Positions 18,601 through 26,528 of a DNA stretch of 64,000 nt are shown here, in pieces. A program made the position numbers and the translations under genes. The notes under the pieces were generated by a model that was not told the origin of the DNA, searched no databases, and saw only the letters and a list, made by a program, of their open reading frames with translations. The stretch comes from Aeromicrobium sp. Leaf245 (GTDB lineage Bacteria > Actinomycetota > Actinomycetes > Propionibacteriales > Nocardioidaceae), in NCBI RefSeq assembly GCF_942548115.1, contig NZ_OW824151.1:1798001-1862000 (forward strand). Reading direction: 5' to 3'. Numbering within the stretch: the first letter of the stretch is position 1; every line of letters starts with the position of its first letter.

Positions 18601-18926
18601 TCGGCGGGCAGGCCGTGCGTGTCCCAGCCGAACCGGCGCTCGACCTTGCGGCCCCGCATGGTCTGGTAGCGCGGGACCACGTCCTTGACGTAGCCGGTCA
18701 GCAGGTGGCCGTAGTGCGGGAGCCCGTTGGCGAACGGGGGACCGTCGTAGAAGACGAACTCGTTCGAGCCGTCGGCGCCGCCGTCGCGGGCCTCGACGCT
18801 CGCCCGGAAGGTGCCGTCGCTCTTCCAGTACGCGAGGACGCGCTCCTCGATCTCGGGGAAGCGAGGGGTGGAGGGGACGGCGGTCGCGGGCTGGTCGGTG
18901 CCCGTCTGAGCCTTCGGGTAGGTCAT
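15696..18926 (-). CDS. ileS: Isoleucyl-tRNA synthetase, eukaryote-like type
   Basis: Charges tRNA-Ile. The 1076-residue class I synthetase has HYGH (71-74) in place of HIGH and KMSKS (632-636). Between them lies a large editing domain, followed by a C-terminal anticodon-binding region. The HYGH form and the length match the eukaryote-like (type 2) IleRS common in actinobacteria; this type is often less sensitive to mupirocin. ATG 18926 is preceded by GAGGAG and a T-box leader, which fixes the start. The open frame continues upstream to 20621 only because GC-rich DNA lacks stops. Confidence 0.97.
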   Translation of the reverse strand: MTYPKAQTGTDQPATAVPSTPRFPEIEERVLAYWKSDGTFRASVEARDGGADGSNEFVFYDGPPFANGLPHYGHLLTGYVKDVVPRYQTMRGRKVERRFGWDTHGLPAELEAMRLNGIKTTDEIVEMGIDRFNEACRASVLKYTGEWEEYVTRQARWVDFENDYRTLNPEYMESVIWAFKQLHDKGLVYEDFRVLPYCWNDETPLSNHELRMDDDVYQNRQDPAVTVGFEITGDGPLAGARLMIWTTTPWTLPSNLAVMVGTGIDYVAVEHEGTRLVLAEARLGAYARELGDEPTVVWRGTGADLLGLSYTPPFSYFVGHENAFRVVAADDAVTTTDGTGLVHSAGAFGEVDKEVTDREGIVAVMPVGKDGRFTVPVTDYEGMQVFDANPHVIDDLKNGTGSVSPGTILLRRETYDHSYPHCWRCREPLIYKGVESWFVQVTAFKDRMVELNQQIRWVPDHIRDGQFGKWLENARDWSITRNRFWGSPVPVWKSDDPAYPRLDVYGSFEELERDFGTLPMKDGVPDLHRPYVDDLVRPNPDDPTGRSMMRRVPDVLDVWFDSGSMSFAQVHYPFENGDWFEDHFPADFIVEYIGQTRGWFYTLHVLATALFDRPAFEACVSHGIVLGSDGNKMSKSLRNYPDVSEVFDRDGADAMRWFLMASPILRGGNLVVTEQGIRDCVRQVMIPLWNSWAFLGLYANAAGYEGQPLTSAPSDPLDRYVLAKLGRWVRDMTTQLDDYAIAEACESTREFLDVLTNWYIRRSRERFWLSDAGAELTAEQRAPFDTLHTVLETVCRVVAPLLPLTTEEIWRGLTGGRSVHLTDWPDADAYVRDDALVDAMDQVRAVCSTGSALRKASALRVRLPLASLEVAVPDPGALEGFEDVVARELNVKHVRLIAADSDEAAAHGLTSRLTVHARAAGPRLGKDVQHAIRGSKTDDWSVADDGTVTSGGIELQEGEYTLEQVAGSSGGTEIAVLPGGGFVALDTTVTPELEAEGLARDVVRGVQQARRDAGLSVSDRITLHLDGDDAVLAAVRTHEALVAGETLATSVSLGDLPDGTPIDVTGATARVAVTKA

Positions 18927-18959
18927 GGCGGCTGCTCCTCGGTGGTCTGCTCTGCTCGA

Positions 18960-19128
18960 GGACGACCCTGGAAGGACCGCGGTACCACCTCGGTTGCCAC
19001 CCCCGGACCTGCCGGCTGCGACCACTCGTCGAACGGCTGTGACGGGCCACCCGTCCGGTTCTACTGAGGGCCCGCGAGGGACCCCGTTCTTCCGGAAGCT
19101 CGCCGCTGATGACGGCTCGAACGCTGTG
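18960..19128 (-). promoter_or_regulatory. T-box riboswitch controlling ileS
   Basis: On the - strand the leader contains the conserved T-box string TGGTACCGCGG (complement of 18977-18987). An upstream stem I has a candidate isoleucine specifier codon ATC (complement of 19108-19110) in GTCATCAGCGG, followed by the AGTAGAACCGGACGGG stretch seen in actinobacterial ileS leaders. GGTGGT in the T-box (complement of 18984-18989) can pair with ACCACC just before the GAGGAG ribosome site (18935-18940). This suggests a translational switch in which uncharged tRNA-Ile frees the ribosome site. Confidence 0.88.
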
Positions 19129-19134
19129 CCTGAC

Positions 19135-19140
19135 AGGGTA
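19135..19140 (-). promoter_or_regulatory. Possible ileS promoter -10
   Basis: On the - strand TACCCT occupies 19140 to 19135, about 210 bases before the ileS start, at the 5' end of the T-box leader. No convincing -35 is seen. Confidence 0.45.
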
Positions 19141-19175
19141 CCCCGCAGGCGGGGGAGCCGGGGCACAGGGCGAAG

Positions 19176-19210
19176 TTGTGCGGTGGACCTGCCGGGTCTA
19201 CTGTCTGGCC
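19176..19210 (+). promoter_or_regulatory. Leaderless promoter of the DksA/TraR-like gene
   Basis: TTGTGC (19176-19181) and TACTGT (19199-19204) are separated by 17 bases. The ATG at 19211 follows after six bases, so the message would be leaderless. This is the clearest -35/-10 pair of the leaderless set here. Confidence 0.65.
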
Positions 19211-19612
19211 ATGCCCAAGACCACCCTGGCCGTGCGGGCGGACGAAGATCCGTGGACCGCCGACGAGACCGCGGCCATCCGCGTCGAGCTGGAGGACGAC
19301 CTCCTCCGCCTGCGCAAGGAGCTCGACCTCTCCGCCAAGGAGCTGCAGGACCTGTTGCGGGACGGCGTCGACGGTGCCGGCAACGACCAGGCCGACGTCG
19401 GCTCCAACAGCCTCGAGCGTGACGCCGAGATGTCCCTGGCCGCCAACCAGCGCGAGCTGCTGCTGCAGACCGAGAAGGCCCTCGACCGGCTCGGCAAGGG
19501 CACCTACGGCGTGTGCGAGGTGTGCGGCGAGGCGATCGGCAAGATGCGTCTGCAGGCCTTCCCCCGCGCCACGCTGTGCAAGGAGTGCAAGCAGCGCGAG
19601 GAGCGTCGCTGA
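19211..19612 (+). CDS. DksA/TraR family zinc-finger protein
   Basis: Small protein of 133 residues. The N-terminal half is a charged helical hairpin. The C-terminus carries the four-cysteine zinc finger of the DksA/TraR family ([20 protein letters not shown] then CKEC). In proteobacteria these proteins bind RNA polymerase through the secondary channel. The actinobacterial version is less well studied, so a role in transcription is inferred from the family. It is divergent from ileS and probably starts a transcript running into lspA. Confidence 0.9.
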   Translation: MPKTTLAVRADEDPWTADETAAIRVELEDDLLRLRKELDLSAKELQDLLRDGVDGAGNDQADVGSNSLERDAEMSLAANQRELLLQTEKALDRLGKGTYGVCEVCGEAIGKMRLQAFPRATLCKECKQREERR

Positions 19613-19658
19613 GCCGAGCCCGGCTCGTGTGGTGGCACGTGGGACGATGACCCACGAC

Positions 19659-20213
19659 ATGCCTGAATCCTCCGACGCGACGCCCGAGCCCTCCAGCGCC
19701 GTGCCCGCGCCCCGCCGCCGGGTCCTCCCGCTGTTCCTCGCCGCCGTGGCGGTCGCCTGGGTCGTCGACCAGGTCACCAAGGTCCTGGCCGTCGAGCGGC
19801 TGGCCGACCGAGACGAGCCGATCCGGCTCCTGCCCGACGTCCTCGAGCTGACCTTCCTGCGCAACCCCGGTGCCGCCTTCGGCATGGGCGCGTCCATGAC
19901 GGTCGTCCTCAGCATCGTGTCGGTCGTGGTGTGCGTCGTGGTGGTGCGCATGGCCGCCCGCCTGCGCGACCGGGTCTGGACCGTGGGCCTCGTGCTGCTG
20001 CTGGCCGGCGCGCTCGGCAACCTCACCGACCGCATCCTCCGCGAGCCCGGCCCCTTCCGTGGCCACGTGGTCGACTTCATCGACTACGGCGGGTTCTTCG
20101 TGGGCAACGTGGCCGACATCTACCTCACCGTCGCCGCGGTCCTCGTCGTCGTGCGCACCTGGCAGGGCGTCGGCCTCGACGGCGCACGCACCGACCCGAA
20201 GGAGCGCGCGTGA
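19659..20213 (+). CDS. lspA: Lipoprotein signal peptidase (signal peptidase II)
   Basis: Membrane aspartyl protease that cleaves the signal peptide of prolipoproteins after Lgt modification (lgt is at 55942). Four membrane segments are visible. [14 protein letters not shown], the catalytic-Asp region ALGNLTDRI, and VVDFIDYGG with GNVADIYL are all conserved. ATG 19659 gives 184 residues. The in-frame ATG 19647 is an alternative, but 19659 lies closer to the usual distance after a possible GACGAT -10 (19644-19649 region). The stop overlaps the start of rluD. Confidence 0.93.
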   Translation: MPESSDATPEPSSAVPAPRRRVLPLFLAAVAVAWVVDQVTKVLAVERLADRDEPIRLLPDVLELTFLRNPGAAFGMGASMTVVLSIVSVVVCVVVVRMAARLRDRVWTVGLVLLLAGALGNLTDRILREPGPFRGHVVDFIDYGGFFVGNVADIYLTVAAVLVVVRTWQGVGLDGARTDPKERA

Positions 20214-21163
20214 GCGACACCGACCACGGCCAGCACCCCAGCCAGCACCGCGTGATCTCCGTGCCCGAGGGCCTCGCAGGTGAGCGCGTCGACACGGCGC
20301 TCGCGCGTCTGCTGGGTCTCTCGCGCACCCGGGCGAGCGAGCTCGTGGCCGACGGGCTCGTGCTCCTCGACGGCCAGGTGCCCCAGAAGTCCGAGCGCGT
20401 CGAGCCCGGCGCCATGCTCGAGGCCACCATCCCGGCTCCGCGGACCGCCACCGTCGTGGCCGAGGTCGTGGAGGGCATGAGCATCGTCTTCCAGGACGAC
20501 GACATCGTCGTCGTCGACAAGCCGGTCGGCGTGGCTGCACACCCCAGCGTCGGCTGGGAGGGCCCGACCGTGGTCGGGCACCTCGCGGGTGCGGGCGTGC
20601 GGATCTCGACGTCGGGCGCACCGGAGCGGCAGGGCATCGTGCAGCGGCTCGACGTCGGCACGAGCGGGCTCATGACGATCGCCAAGTCCGAGCGGGCCTA
20701 CACGGTGCTCAAGCAGGCGTTCCGCGACCGGACCGTCGAGAAGACCTACCACGCGCTCGTCCAAGGCCACCCCGACCCGCACACCGGCACCATCGACGCC
20801 CCCATCGCGCGGCACCCCCGGCACGACTTCAAGTTCACGGTGCGCGCGGACGGCCGTCCGAGCATCACCCACTACGACACGCTCGAGGCGCACCGCTTCG
20901 CCTCGCTCCTGACGATCAAGCTCGAGACCGGTCGCACCCACCAGATCCGCGTGCACATGAGCGCGCTGCACCACCCGTGCGTCGGTGACCTGCAGTACGG
21001 CGCCGATCCGACGCTCGCCGCCCGGGTCGGCCTGGACCGCCAGTGGCTGCACGCCAAGCACCTCGGATTCGTCCACCCCACGACGGGGGAGCGCGTCGAC
21101 TTCGAGAGCCCCTACCCCGCGGACCTCGCGCAGGCCCTCGACGTCGTCCGCAGTGCTGACTGA
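20210..21163 (+). CDS. RluD-like 23S rRNA pseudouridine synthase
   Basis: RluA/RluD family enzyme converting specific rRNA uridines to pseudouridine. The 317-residue product has an N-terminal S4 RNA-binding domain (about 15-80) and the catalytic domain with Asp148 in [21 protein letters not shown] is the second signature. GTG 20210 overlaps the lspA stop. lspA-rluD pairing is common in Gram-positive bacteria. The exact target site is inferred only from family. Confidence 0.92.
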   Translation: MSDTDHGQHPSQHRVISVPEGLAGERVDTALARLLGLSRTRASELVADGLVLLDGQVPQKSERVEPGAMLEATIPAPRTATVVAEVVEGMSIVFQDDDIVVVDKPVGVAAHPSVGWEGPTVVGHLAGAGVRISTSGAPERQGIVQRLDVGTSGLMTIAKSERAYTVLKQAFRDRTVEKTYHALVQGHPDPHTGTIDAPIARHPRHDFKFTVRADGRPSITHYDTLEAHRFASLLTIKLETGRTHQIRVHMSALHHPCVGDLQYGADPTLAARVGLDRQWLHAKHLGFVHPTTGERVDFESPYPADLAQALDVVRSAD

Positions 21164-21175
21164 CGAGCGCCGCCG

Positions 21176-21724
21176 ATGAGGTACTGGCTCGCGGGAGCCC
21201 TCGAGGCGAGGCCGCTGGCCGACGAACCCGACCTGGCCGGCCCGTCGGTGGTGGCCGCCCTGGCCGCGGCCGGTCTCGACCGCGAGGTCGGCGTGGTGGC
21301 GATCGATCCCGCGCTGTCGGACACCGCCGCCAACCAGGAGGCGTACGGCGTGCCGCCGGAGGCGCTCGCGAACTGCGTGGTGGTGGGCGGACGTCGTGAC
21401 GGGCAGGAGCGGGTCGCCGCGTGCGTCGTCCTGGCGTCCACCCGCGCCGACGTGAACGGCGTGGTCAAGCGCGTGCTCGACGTGCGCAAGGCGTCGTTCC
21501 TGCCCCACGAGGACGCGGTCGAGCGCACCGGGATGGAGCACGGAGGCATCACCCCCTTCGGCCTGCCGGACGGCTGGCGGGTGCTCGTCGACGCCGCCGT
21601 CGTCGCGCAGCCGGTGCTCGTCATGGGTTCGGGTGTCCGGGCGTCCAAGCTGCTCCTGGACGGCTCGGTCCTGGCCCGTGTGCCGGGGGTCGAGGTCGTC
21701 GACGGCCTCGGTCGCCGCGCCTGA
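21176..21724 (+). CDS. YbaK/EbsC-fold aminoacyl-tRNA deacylase-like protein
   Basis: 182 residues matching the YbaK/ProX editing-domain fold, with AVERTGMEHGGITPFGLPDG as the conserved loop containing the GGI-PFGLP motif. Family members hydrolyse mischarged tRNAs such as Cys- or Ala-tRNA-Pro. It differs from the ybaK at 34788: it carries an N-terminal extension of about 50 residues, and the substrate is unknown. It starts 12 bases after rluD. Confidence 0.8.
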   Translation: MRYWLAGALEARPLADEPDLAGPSVVAALAAAGLDREVGVVAIDPALSDTAANQEAYGVPPEALANCVVVGGRRDGQERVAACVVLASTRADVNGVVKRVLDVRKASFLPHEDAVERTGMEHGGITPFGLPDGWRVLVDAAVVAQPVLVMGSGVRASKLLLDGSVLARVPGVEVVDGLGRRA

Positions 21725-21758
21725 GCCACGTCGTGGCCGGGGAGCCCGACCGGTCTGG

Positions 21759-21764
21759 GAAGAT
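21759..21764 (+). promoter_or_regulatory. Possible leaderless promoter of the aminotransferase
   Basis: GAAGAT lies six bases before ATG 21771. It departs from TANNNT at the first base, but the spacing matches other starts in the window. Confidence 0.35.
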
Positions 21765-21770
21765 GAGCGC

Positions 21771-22997
21771 ATGTCCAGCCAGCGCGTGCGCCAGTCCGAG
21801 AAGCTGAGGGATGTCCTCTACGACATCCGCGGACCCGTCAGTGCCCGTGCCGCCGCCCTCGAGGCCGAGGGCCACCGCATCCTCAAGCTGAACATCGGCA
21901 ACCCCCAGCCCTTCGGCTTCGACGCACCCGCCGAGATCCTCCAGGACGTCATCGCCGCCCTGCCCGGCTCGGCCGGCTACTCCGACTCCCGCGGCATCCA
22001 GTCCGCTCGTCGGGCGGTCGTGCACCACTACCAGCTCGTCGACGACTTCCCGGCGATCGACATCGACGACGTGTGGATCGGCAACGGGGTCTCCGAGCTC
22101 ATCCAGATGGCGTTGCAGGCGCTGCTGGACAACGGCGACGAGGTCCTCATCCCGATCCCCGACTACCCGTTGTGGACCGCGGTCACGAACCTGGCCGGAG
22201 GGACGCCGGTCCACTACCGCTGCGACGAGCAGAACGAGTGGAACCCCGACCTCGAGGACCTCGAGTCCAAGATCACCGACCGCACGAAGGTGATCGTCGT
22301 CATCAACCCCAACAACCCGACGGGTGCGGTCTACTCGCGGGAGACGCTCGCGGGCATCGCCGACCTCGCCCGCCGGCACGGCCTGGTCCTCATGGCCGAC
22401 GAGATCTACGACAAGATCCTCTACGACGACGCCCAGCACCACTCCCTGGCCGGGATCGCCCCCGACGTGCTCACCCTCACCTTCAACGGCCTGTCGAAGG
22501 CGTACCGGGTGTGCGGCTACCGGGCGGCGTGGCTCGTGGTCACCGGGCCGCTGGAGGGCGCTCGCGACTACCTCGAGGGCATCACCCTCCTGGCGTCGAT
22601 GCGGCTGTGCCCGAACGTGCCTGCGCAGAACGCGATCCAGGTGGCGCTCGGCGGCTACCAGAGCATCAAGGACCTGGTGCTCCCCGGTGGGCGCCTGGTC
22701 GAGCAGCGCGACACGGCCGTCGCGGAGCTGGAGAAGATCCCCGGCGTCTCCGTCGTGCGGCCCAAGGGTGCGCTCTACGTGTTCCCGAGGCTCGACCCCG
22801 AGGTGCACCCCATCAAGGACGACCAGCAGCTCGTCCTCGACCTGCTGCTGGCCGAGAAGATCCTGCTCACGCAGGGCACCGGGTTCAACTGGCCCGAGCC
22901 CGACCACCTGCGCATCGTCACGCTGCCCTGGGCCGCGGACCTCAGCGACGCGATCCAGCGACTCGGGAACTTCCTCAGCAGCTATCGACAGGACTGA
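21771..22997 (+). CDS. Pyridoxal-phosphate aminotransferase (AlaA/AspC-like)
   Basis: Fold-type I class I/II aminotransferase of 408 residues. The PLP Lys is K243 in FNGLSKAYRVCGYRAAW, and VVINPNNPTGAVYS and MADEIYDKILY are conserved. The Ala/Glu-pyruvate transaminase subgroup (AlaA, formerly AspC-annotated) typically has the RLCPNVPAQ-like stretch seen here as MRLCPNVPAQNAIQ. Substrate preference (alanine versus aspartate) is therefore an inference. ATG 21771 sits six bases after a possible -10. Confidence 0.88.
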   Translation: MSSQRVRQSEKLRDVLYDIRGPVSARAAALEAEGHRILKLNIGNPQPFGFDAPAEILQDVIAALPGSAGYSDSRGIQSARRAVVHHYQLVDDFPAIDIDDVWIGNGVSELIQMALQALLDNGDEVLIPIPDYPLWTAVTNLAGGTPVHYRCDEQNEWNPDLEDLESKITDRTKVIVVINPNNPTGAVYSRETLAGIADLARRHGLVLMADEIYDKILYDDAQHHSLAGIAPDVLTLTFNGLSKAYRVCGYRAAWLVVTGPLEGARDYLEGITLLASMRLCPNVPAQNAIQVALGGYQSIKDLVLPGGRLVEQRDTAVAELEKIPGVSVVRPKGALYVFPRLDPEVHPIKDDQQLVLDLLLAEKILLTQGTGFNWPEPDHLRIVTLPWAADLSDAIQRLGNFLSSYRQD

Positions 22998-23001
22998 CGG
23001 G

Positions 23002-24024
23002 GTGGACCCCGGGACACGCACGACGGCGACGTGGGCGGTGGCCGGCGCGCTGGTCGTCGTGGTGGTGAGCGGTGCGGTCGTCGGCACCCGCGACGTCGGC
23101 CGGGCGCTCACGCCCCAGGTCGAGCAGGCCGTGCGGTCGACGGCTCCCGACCAGGTCGGCGTCGAGGTCACGGGTCGCGAGGTCCGCATCGACCCGTGGT
23201 CGGCGTCGGACGCGGTGGTGCAGCGGACCGTCGACGCCGTCGAGGACGTGCCAGGGGTGCGCTCGGTGGAGGTGCGTCCGATCGACGTGGGCACGTCGCC
23301 GCGGCCGACGTCGACCGCGGAGGACATCGACCTCGCCCTCGAGGTGTCGCCCACCGGGGTGGCGTTCTCCAGCGCGGTCCCCAGCAAGGCCCTGGCCGAC
23401 GAGATCGGTCGGCGGGTGGCCAGGGTGCGCGGCGTGCCGGTGGCGGTCGACCTGGCCGTGGACACCACGCTCGCGAGGCCGCGCTGGTGGCCGGCGCTCG
23501 GTGCGGTGCTCGACGACACCGCCCAGGTCGACGACCTGCGACTGACGATCCGCGACGGCGTCCTCGAGGTCGAGGGGACGACGGCTGCCCCGACGACGCG
23601 GGCCCGGGTCGCGGCCGCCCTGGAGGAGCAGCAGGCGGTCGACGACGTGCGGGTCTCGCTCACGGCCGGGGCCACGCGTCTCGGTCGGCGGCAGGCCCAG
23701 GTCCTCGAGGGCACACGGATCACCTTCGGGATCGGGAGCGACGTGCTCGGCCCACGAGGTCGCGCCGACCTGGACCGCGTCGCCGCGGTGATGGCACGCA
23801 CGGACGTCTCGCTCGACGTGCTCGGTCACGCCGGGCCCGCCGACCCCGAGCGGGGTGACTCGCTCGCCGCCGACCGGGCGGCCGTGGTGCGTGCCTACCT
23901 CGTGGCGCGTGGCGTCCCGGCCGGTCGCCTCGTCTCCACCGCGATCGGCTCGGGCGACGATCGAGGCATCGACCCCCGGTCGGCGCTGTACCGTCGGGTC
24001 GACTTCCGAGTGGAGGAACGCTGA
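23002..24024 (+). CDS. OmpA-family protein with BON-like region (ArfA/OmpATb-like)
   Basis: 340-residue membrane-anchored protein: one N-terminal membrane segment (about 10-30), a central region with repeated short alpha/beta units resembling BON domains, and a C-terminal OmpA-like peptidoglycan-binding domain starting near residue 235 (ITFGIGSDVL, then LDVLGHAGPADPERG and LAADRAAVVRAYLVARGV). The layout recalls mycobacterial ArfA/OmpATb, an envelope protein for acid adaptation; that function is not shown here. GTG 23002 has only a weak ribosome site. It is coupled to the next gene by a one-base overlap. Confidence 0.75.
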   Translation: MDPGTRTTATWAVAGALVVVVVSGAVVGTRDVGRALTPQVEQAVRSTAPDQVGVEVTGREVRIDPWSASDAVVQRTVDAVEDVPGVRSVEVRPIDVGTSPRPTSTAEDIDLALEVSPTGVAFSSAVPSKALADEIGRRVARVRGVPVAVDLAVDTTLARPRWWPALGAVLDDTAQVDDLRLTIRDGVLEVEGTTAAPTTRARVAAALEEQQAVDDVRVSLTAGATRLGRRQAQVLEGTRITFGIGSDVLGPRGRADLDRVAAVMARTDVSLDVLGHAGPADPERGDSLAADRAAVVRAYLVARGVPAGRLVSTAIGSGDDRGIDPRSALYRRVDFRVEER

Positions 24025-24482
24025 TGTCCGTGTACACCGCAGGCGAGATCGTCGTGTGGCTGGTGCTCGCCGCCGCTCTCGGCGTCGCGCTGGGCTGGCT
24101 GCTCGGCTCGCGCCGGCGCGCCGCTCCCGGCACCGGGACGGGGTCGACCACGTCCGCCGACCGCTGGACCGTCCCCGGTCCCGAGACGCGGTACGGCTCG
24201 TCGGACCCGGTCCGGCCGCGGCCGGCCGCCCAGGCCGCCCAGCCGGCTCAGGAGCCGGAACGTCCCGCCCCGGGCTCGGTGGGCCCCTTCCGCGGCTCGG
24301 CCCTGCCCGGACCCGGGGGTGGGTCGCCCGGCCCCGGCTACGAGGTGAAGGCGAACGTCGACTCCCTGACCTACTACCTCCCCGGGTCCCCGGCGCACGC
24401 CCGGGTGACCGCGGACGTCTGGTTCAAGGACGCGGAGGCGGCGCGCACGGCGGGCTTCCGGCCACCGCCCTCGCAGGGCTGA
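24024..24482 (+). CDS. Membrane-anchored sunset-domain protein
   Basis: 152 residues: an N-terminal membrane segment (about 8-28), a Pro/Gly/Ala-rich low-complexity linker, and a compact C-terminal domain (about 105-148). That domain has VKANVDSLTYYLPGSPAHAR and the VWFKDAEAARTAGFRPP end typical of the sunset domain. The domain is widespread in actinobacteria and of unknown function. Overlap with the OmpA-like gene (TGATG) suggests the two act together at the envelope. Confidence 0.8.
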   Translation: MSVYTAGEIVVWLVLAAALGVALGWLLGSRRRAAPGTGTGSTTSADRWTVPGPETRYGSSDPVRPRPAAQAAQPAQEPERPAPGSVGPFRGSALPGPGGGSPGPGYEVKANVDSLTYYLPGSPAHARVTADVWFKDAEAARTAGFRPPPSQG

Positions 24483-24603
24483 CCGGTCCTGGAGCCAGCT
24501 GGTCCGCGATCCGCGACCTTCGGCTGATGCGTTCTGTCCGTGGCTCACGGCATGATCGTCCCAGCGGTCTTCCAGTTCGGAGGACCACCAGGAAGGTGTG
24601 CTC

Positions 24604-25590
24604 ATGGCCGACATGATCCGGGCGACCGGTCTCGTCAAGCGCTACAAGGGGGTCGAGGCGCTGTCGGGGCTCGACCTCGCGGTGCCGGAAGGCACCGTCC
24701 TCGGCCTCCTCGGGCCGAACGGTGCCGGCAAGACCACGGCGGTCCGCATCCTCGCCACCCTGCTGAAGGCCGACGGCGGCACGGCCGAGGTCGCGGGCAT
24801 CGACGTCGCGAAGGACCCCGACGGGGTCAAGGCCCGCATCGGGCTCTCGGGGCAGTACGCCGCGGTCGACGAGTACCTCACCGGCTTCGAGAACCTCGAC
24901 ATGATCGGCCGGCTCTACGGACTCGGGCGCTCCGCGTCGCGGACCCGGGCACGTGAGCTGCTCGAGCGCTTCGACCTCGCGGAGGCGGGGGACCGGCCCT
25001 CCAAGACCTACTCCGGCGGCATGCGACGTCGGCTTGACCTCGCGGGCGCCCTCGTCGCCGCGCCGCCGGTGCTCATCCTCGACGAGCCCACCACCGGGCT
25101 CGACGTGCGGGCCCGCCAGCAGATGTGGGGCGTCATCCAGGAGCTGGTCGACTCCGGCGCCACCCTGCTGCTGACCACGCAGTACCTGGAGGAGGCCGAC
25201 CTGCTGGCCGACGACATCGTGGTGATCGACTCCGGTCGCGCCATCGCGAGGGGCACCGCCGACGAGCTCAAGTCCCGTACCGGCGGCGAGCGTGTCGAGA
25301 TCGTGGTCGCCGACCCCGCCCACCGTGACACCGCCGCCAGGATCCTGGCCGGCGTCGCCATCGGCGACGTCCAGGTCGACGCCAACGGCCGCGGGGTGGC
25401 CGCACCCGTCACCGACGGCGCCAGGCAGCTGGCGGTGGTCCTGCAGGGCCTGCAGGACGAGCATGTCGCCGTGGTCGACATCGGGCTGCGGCGGCCGACG
25501 CTCGACGACGTGTTCCTCAGCCTGACCGGGCACGCCGCCGAGCGCGAGTCCGCCACCGAGACCGACGAGCAGGAAGAGGCATCCGCATGA
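24604..25590 (+). CDS. DrrA-family ABC transporter ATP-binding protein
   Basis: Nucleotide-binding subunit of a two-gene exporter of the daunorubicin-resistance type. The 328-residue product has Walker A GPNGAGKTT (37-45), signature YSGGM, Walker B LILDEPTTGLD, the H-loop region, and a DrrA-type C-terminal regulatory extension ending in an acidic tail. ATG 24604 is preceded by GGAAGG at seven bases; GTG 24598 is an alternative. It overlaps the permease gene by four bases. The substrate is unknown. Confidence 0.92.
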   Translation: MADMIRATGLVKRYKGVEALSGLDLAVPEGTVLGLLGPNGAGKTTAVRILATLLKADGGTAEVAGIDVAKDPDGVKARIGLSGQYAAVDEYLTGFENLDMIGRLYGLGRSASRTRARELLERFDLAEAGDRPSKTYSGGMRRRLDLAGALVAAPPVLILDEPTTGLDVRARQQMWGVIQELVDSGATLLLTTQYLEEADLLADDIVVIDSGRAIARGTADELKSRTGGERVEIVVADPAHRDTAARILAGVAIGDVQVDANGRGVAAPVTDGARQLAVVLQGLQDEHVAVVDIGLRRPTLDDVFLSLTGHAAERESATETDEQEEASA

Positions 25591-26390
25591 GCGCCGCCCG
25601 GGTCGCGAGCGACGGCTGGGTCGTCGCCAAGCGCAACGTCATCAAGATCAAGCGGGTCCCCGAGATCCTGGTCTTCGTCCTGATCTCGCCCATCATGTTC
25701 GTGCTGCTGTTCGCCTTCGTCTTCGGCAACGCCATCGACGCGGGGGAGGGCCTCAACTACCGCGAGTTCCTCATCGGCGGCATCTTCGCCCAGACCGTGG
25801 TGTTCGGTGCCACCTTCACCGGGGCCGGCCTGGCCGAGGACATGCAGAAGGGCATCATCGACCGCTTCCGCTCGCTGCCCATGTCCAGCTCCGCGGTGCT
25901 GGTGGGGCGGACGACGTCGGACATCATCTACAACGTCCTCTCGCTGATCATCATGGCGCTCACCGGGCTGCTGGTGGGCTGGCGGGCGCGCGAGGGTGTC
26001 CTCGACATGCTCGCGGGCTTCCTCCTGCTGCTGCTGTTCGCCTACGCCGTCAGCTGGATCATGGGCTACATCGGCCTGCTGGTGCCCAGCGTCGAGGTGA
26101 TCAACAACGCCTCGTTCATCGTCATCATGCCGCTGACGTTCGTCTCCAACGCGTTCGTGCCCACGGAGAGCTTCAACTCCTTCCTGCGGCCGTTCGTGGA
26201 GTGGAACCCGGTCTCGGCCGTCACCCAGGCGTGCCGCGAGCTGTTCGGCAACACCAGCGCCTCGGTGCCCGTGCCCGACGCCTGGTCGATGCAGCACCCG
26301 GTGCTGTACACGCTCATCTGGGTGGTGCTGATCCTCGCCGTCTTCGTCCCCCTCTCGATCCGCCAGTACAACATCGCCGGCTCCCGCTGA
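25587..26390 (+). CDS. DrrB-family ABC-2 type permease
   Basis: Membrane partner of the preceding ATPase: 267 residues with six hydrophobic segments. It carries the ABC-2 hallmark GLAEDMQKGIIDRFRSLPMS and the LTFVSNAFVPTESF segment before the last helix. It starts in an ATGA overlap with the ATPase gene. It is followed by a weak 6-bp hairpin (26397-26413) and a promoter for the next operon, so the exporter and the lipoproteins may be separate units. Confidence 0.92.
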   Translation: MSAARVASDGWVVAKRNVIKIKRVPEILVFVLISPIMFVLLFAFVFGNAIDAGEGLNYREFLIGGIFAQTVVFGATFTGAGLAEDMQKGIIDRFRSLPMSSSAVLVGRTTSDIIYNVLSLIIMALTGLLVGWRAREGVLDMLAGFLLLLLFAYAVSWIMGYIGLLVPSVEVINNASFIVIMPLTFVSNAFVPTESFNSFLRPFVEWNPVSAVTQACRELFGNTSASVPVPDAWSMQHPVLYTLIWVVLILAVFVPLSIRQYNIAGSR

Positions 26391-26488
26391 CGGCCACTGC
26401 TCGCACGGAGCAGCCCGCCCCGAGGTGGGCGTCCTGCCGACGTCGCGCGGATCCTGCCGATGTGGCCCGGGCCGGGTTCGTCGGCGGT

Positions 26489-26494
26489 TACCAT
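26489..26494 (+). promoter_or_regulatory. Possible promoter of the lipoprotein operon
   Basis: TACCAT lies 35 bases before ATG 26529 in the 138-base gap after the DrrB-like gene. There is no clear -35. Confidence 0.45.
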
Positions 26495-26528
26495 CGGTCG
26501 GCACGTCACCACCACGTCGGGGAGAAGC

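Noticed and set aside
18927..20621. Upstream extension of the ileS frame to 20621
   Set aside because: It crosses the T-box leader, the DksA/TraR-like gene and lspA in antisense. The ATG at 18926 has a ribosome site and starts at the expected IleRS N-terminus.
26397..26413. CTGCTC/GAGCAG hairpin after the DrrB-like gene as a terminator
   Set aside because: The stem is only six bp with a five-base loop and no supporting features, so it was not listed as a terminator.
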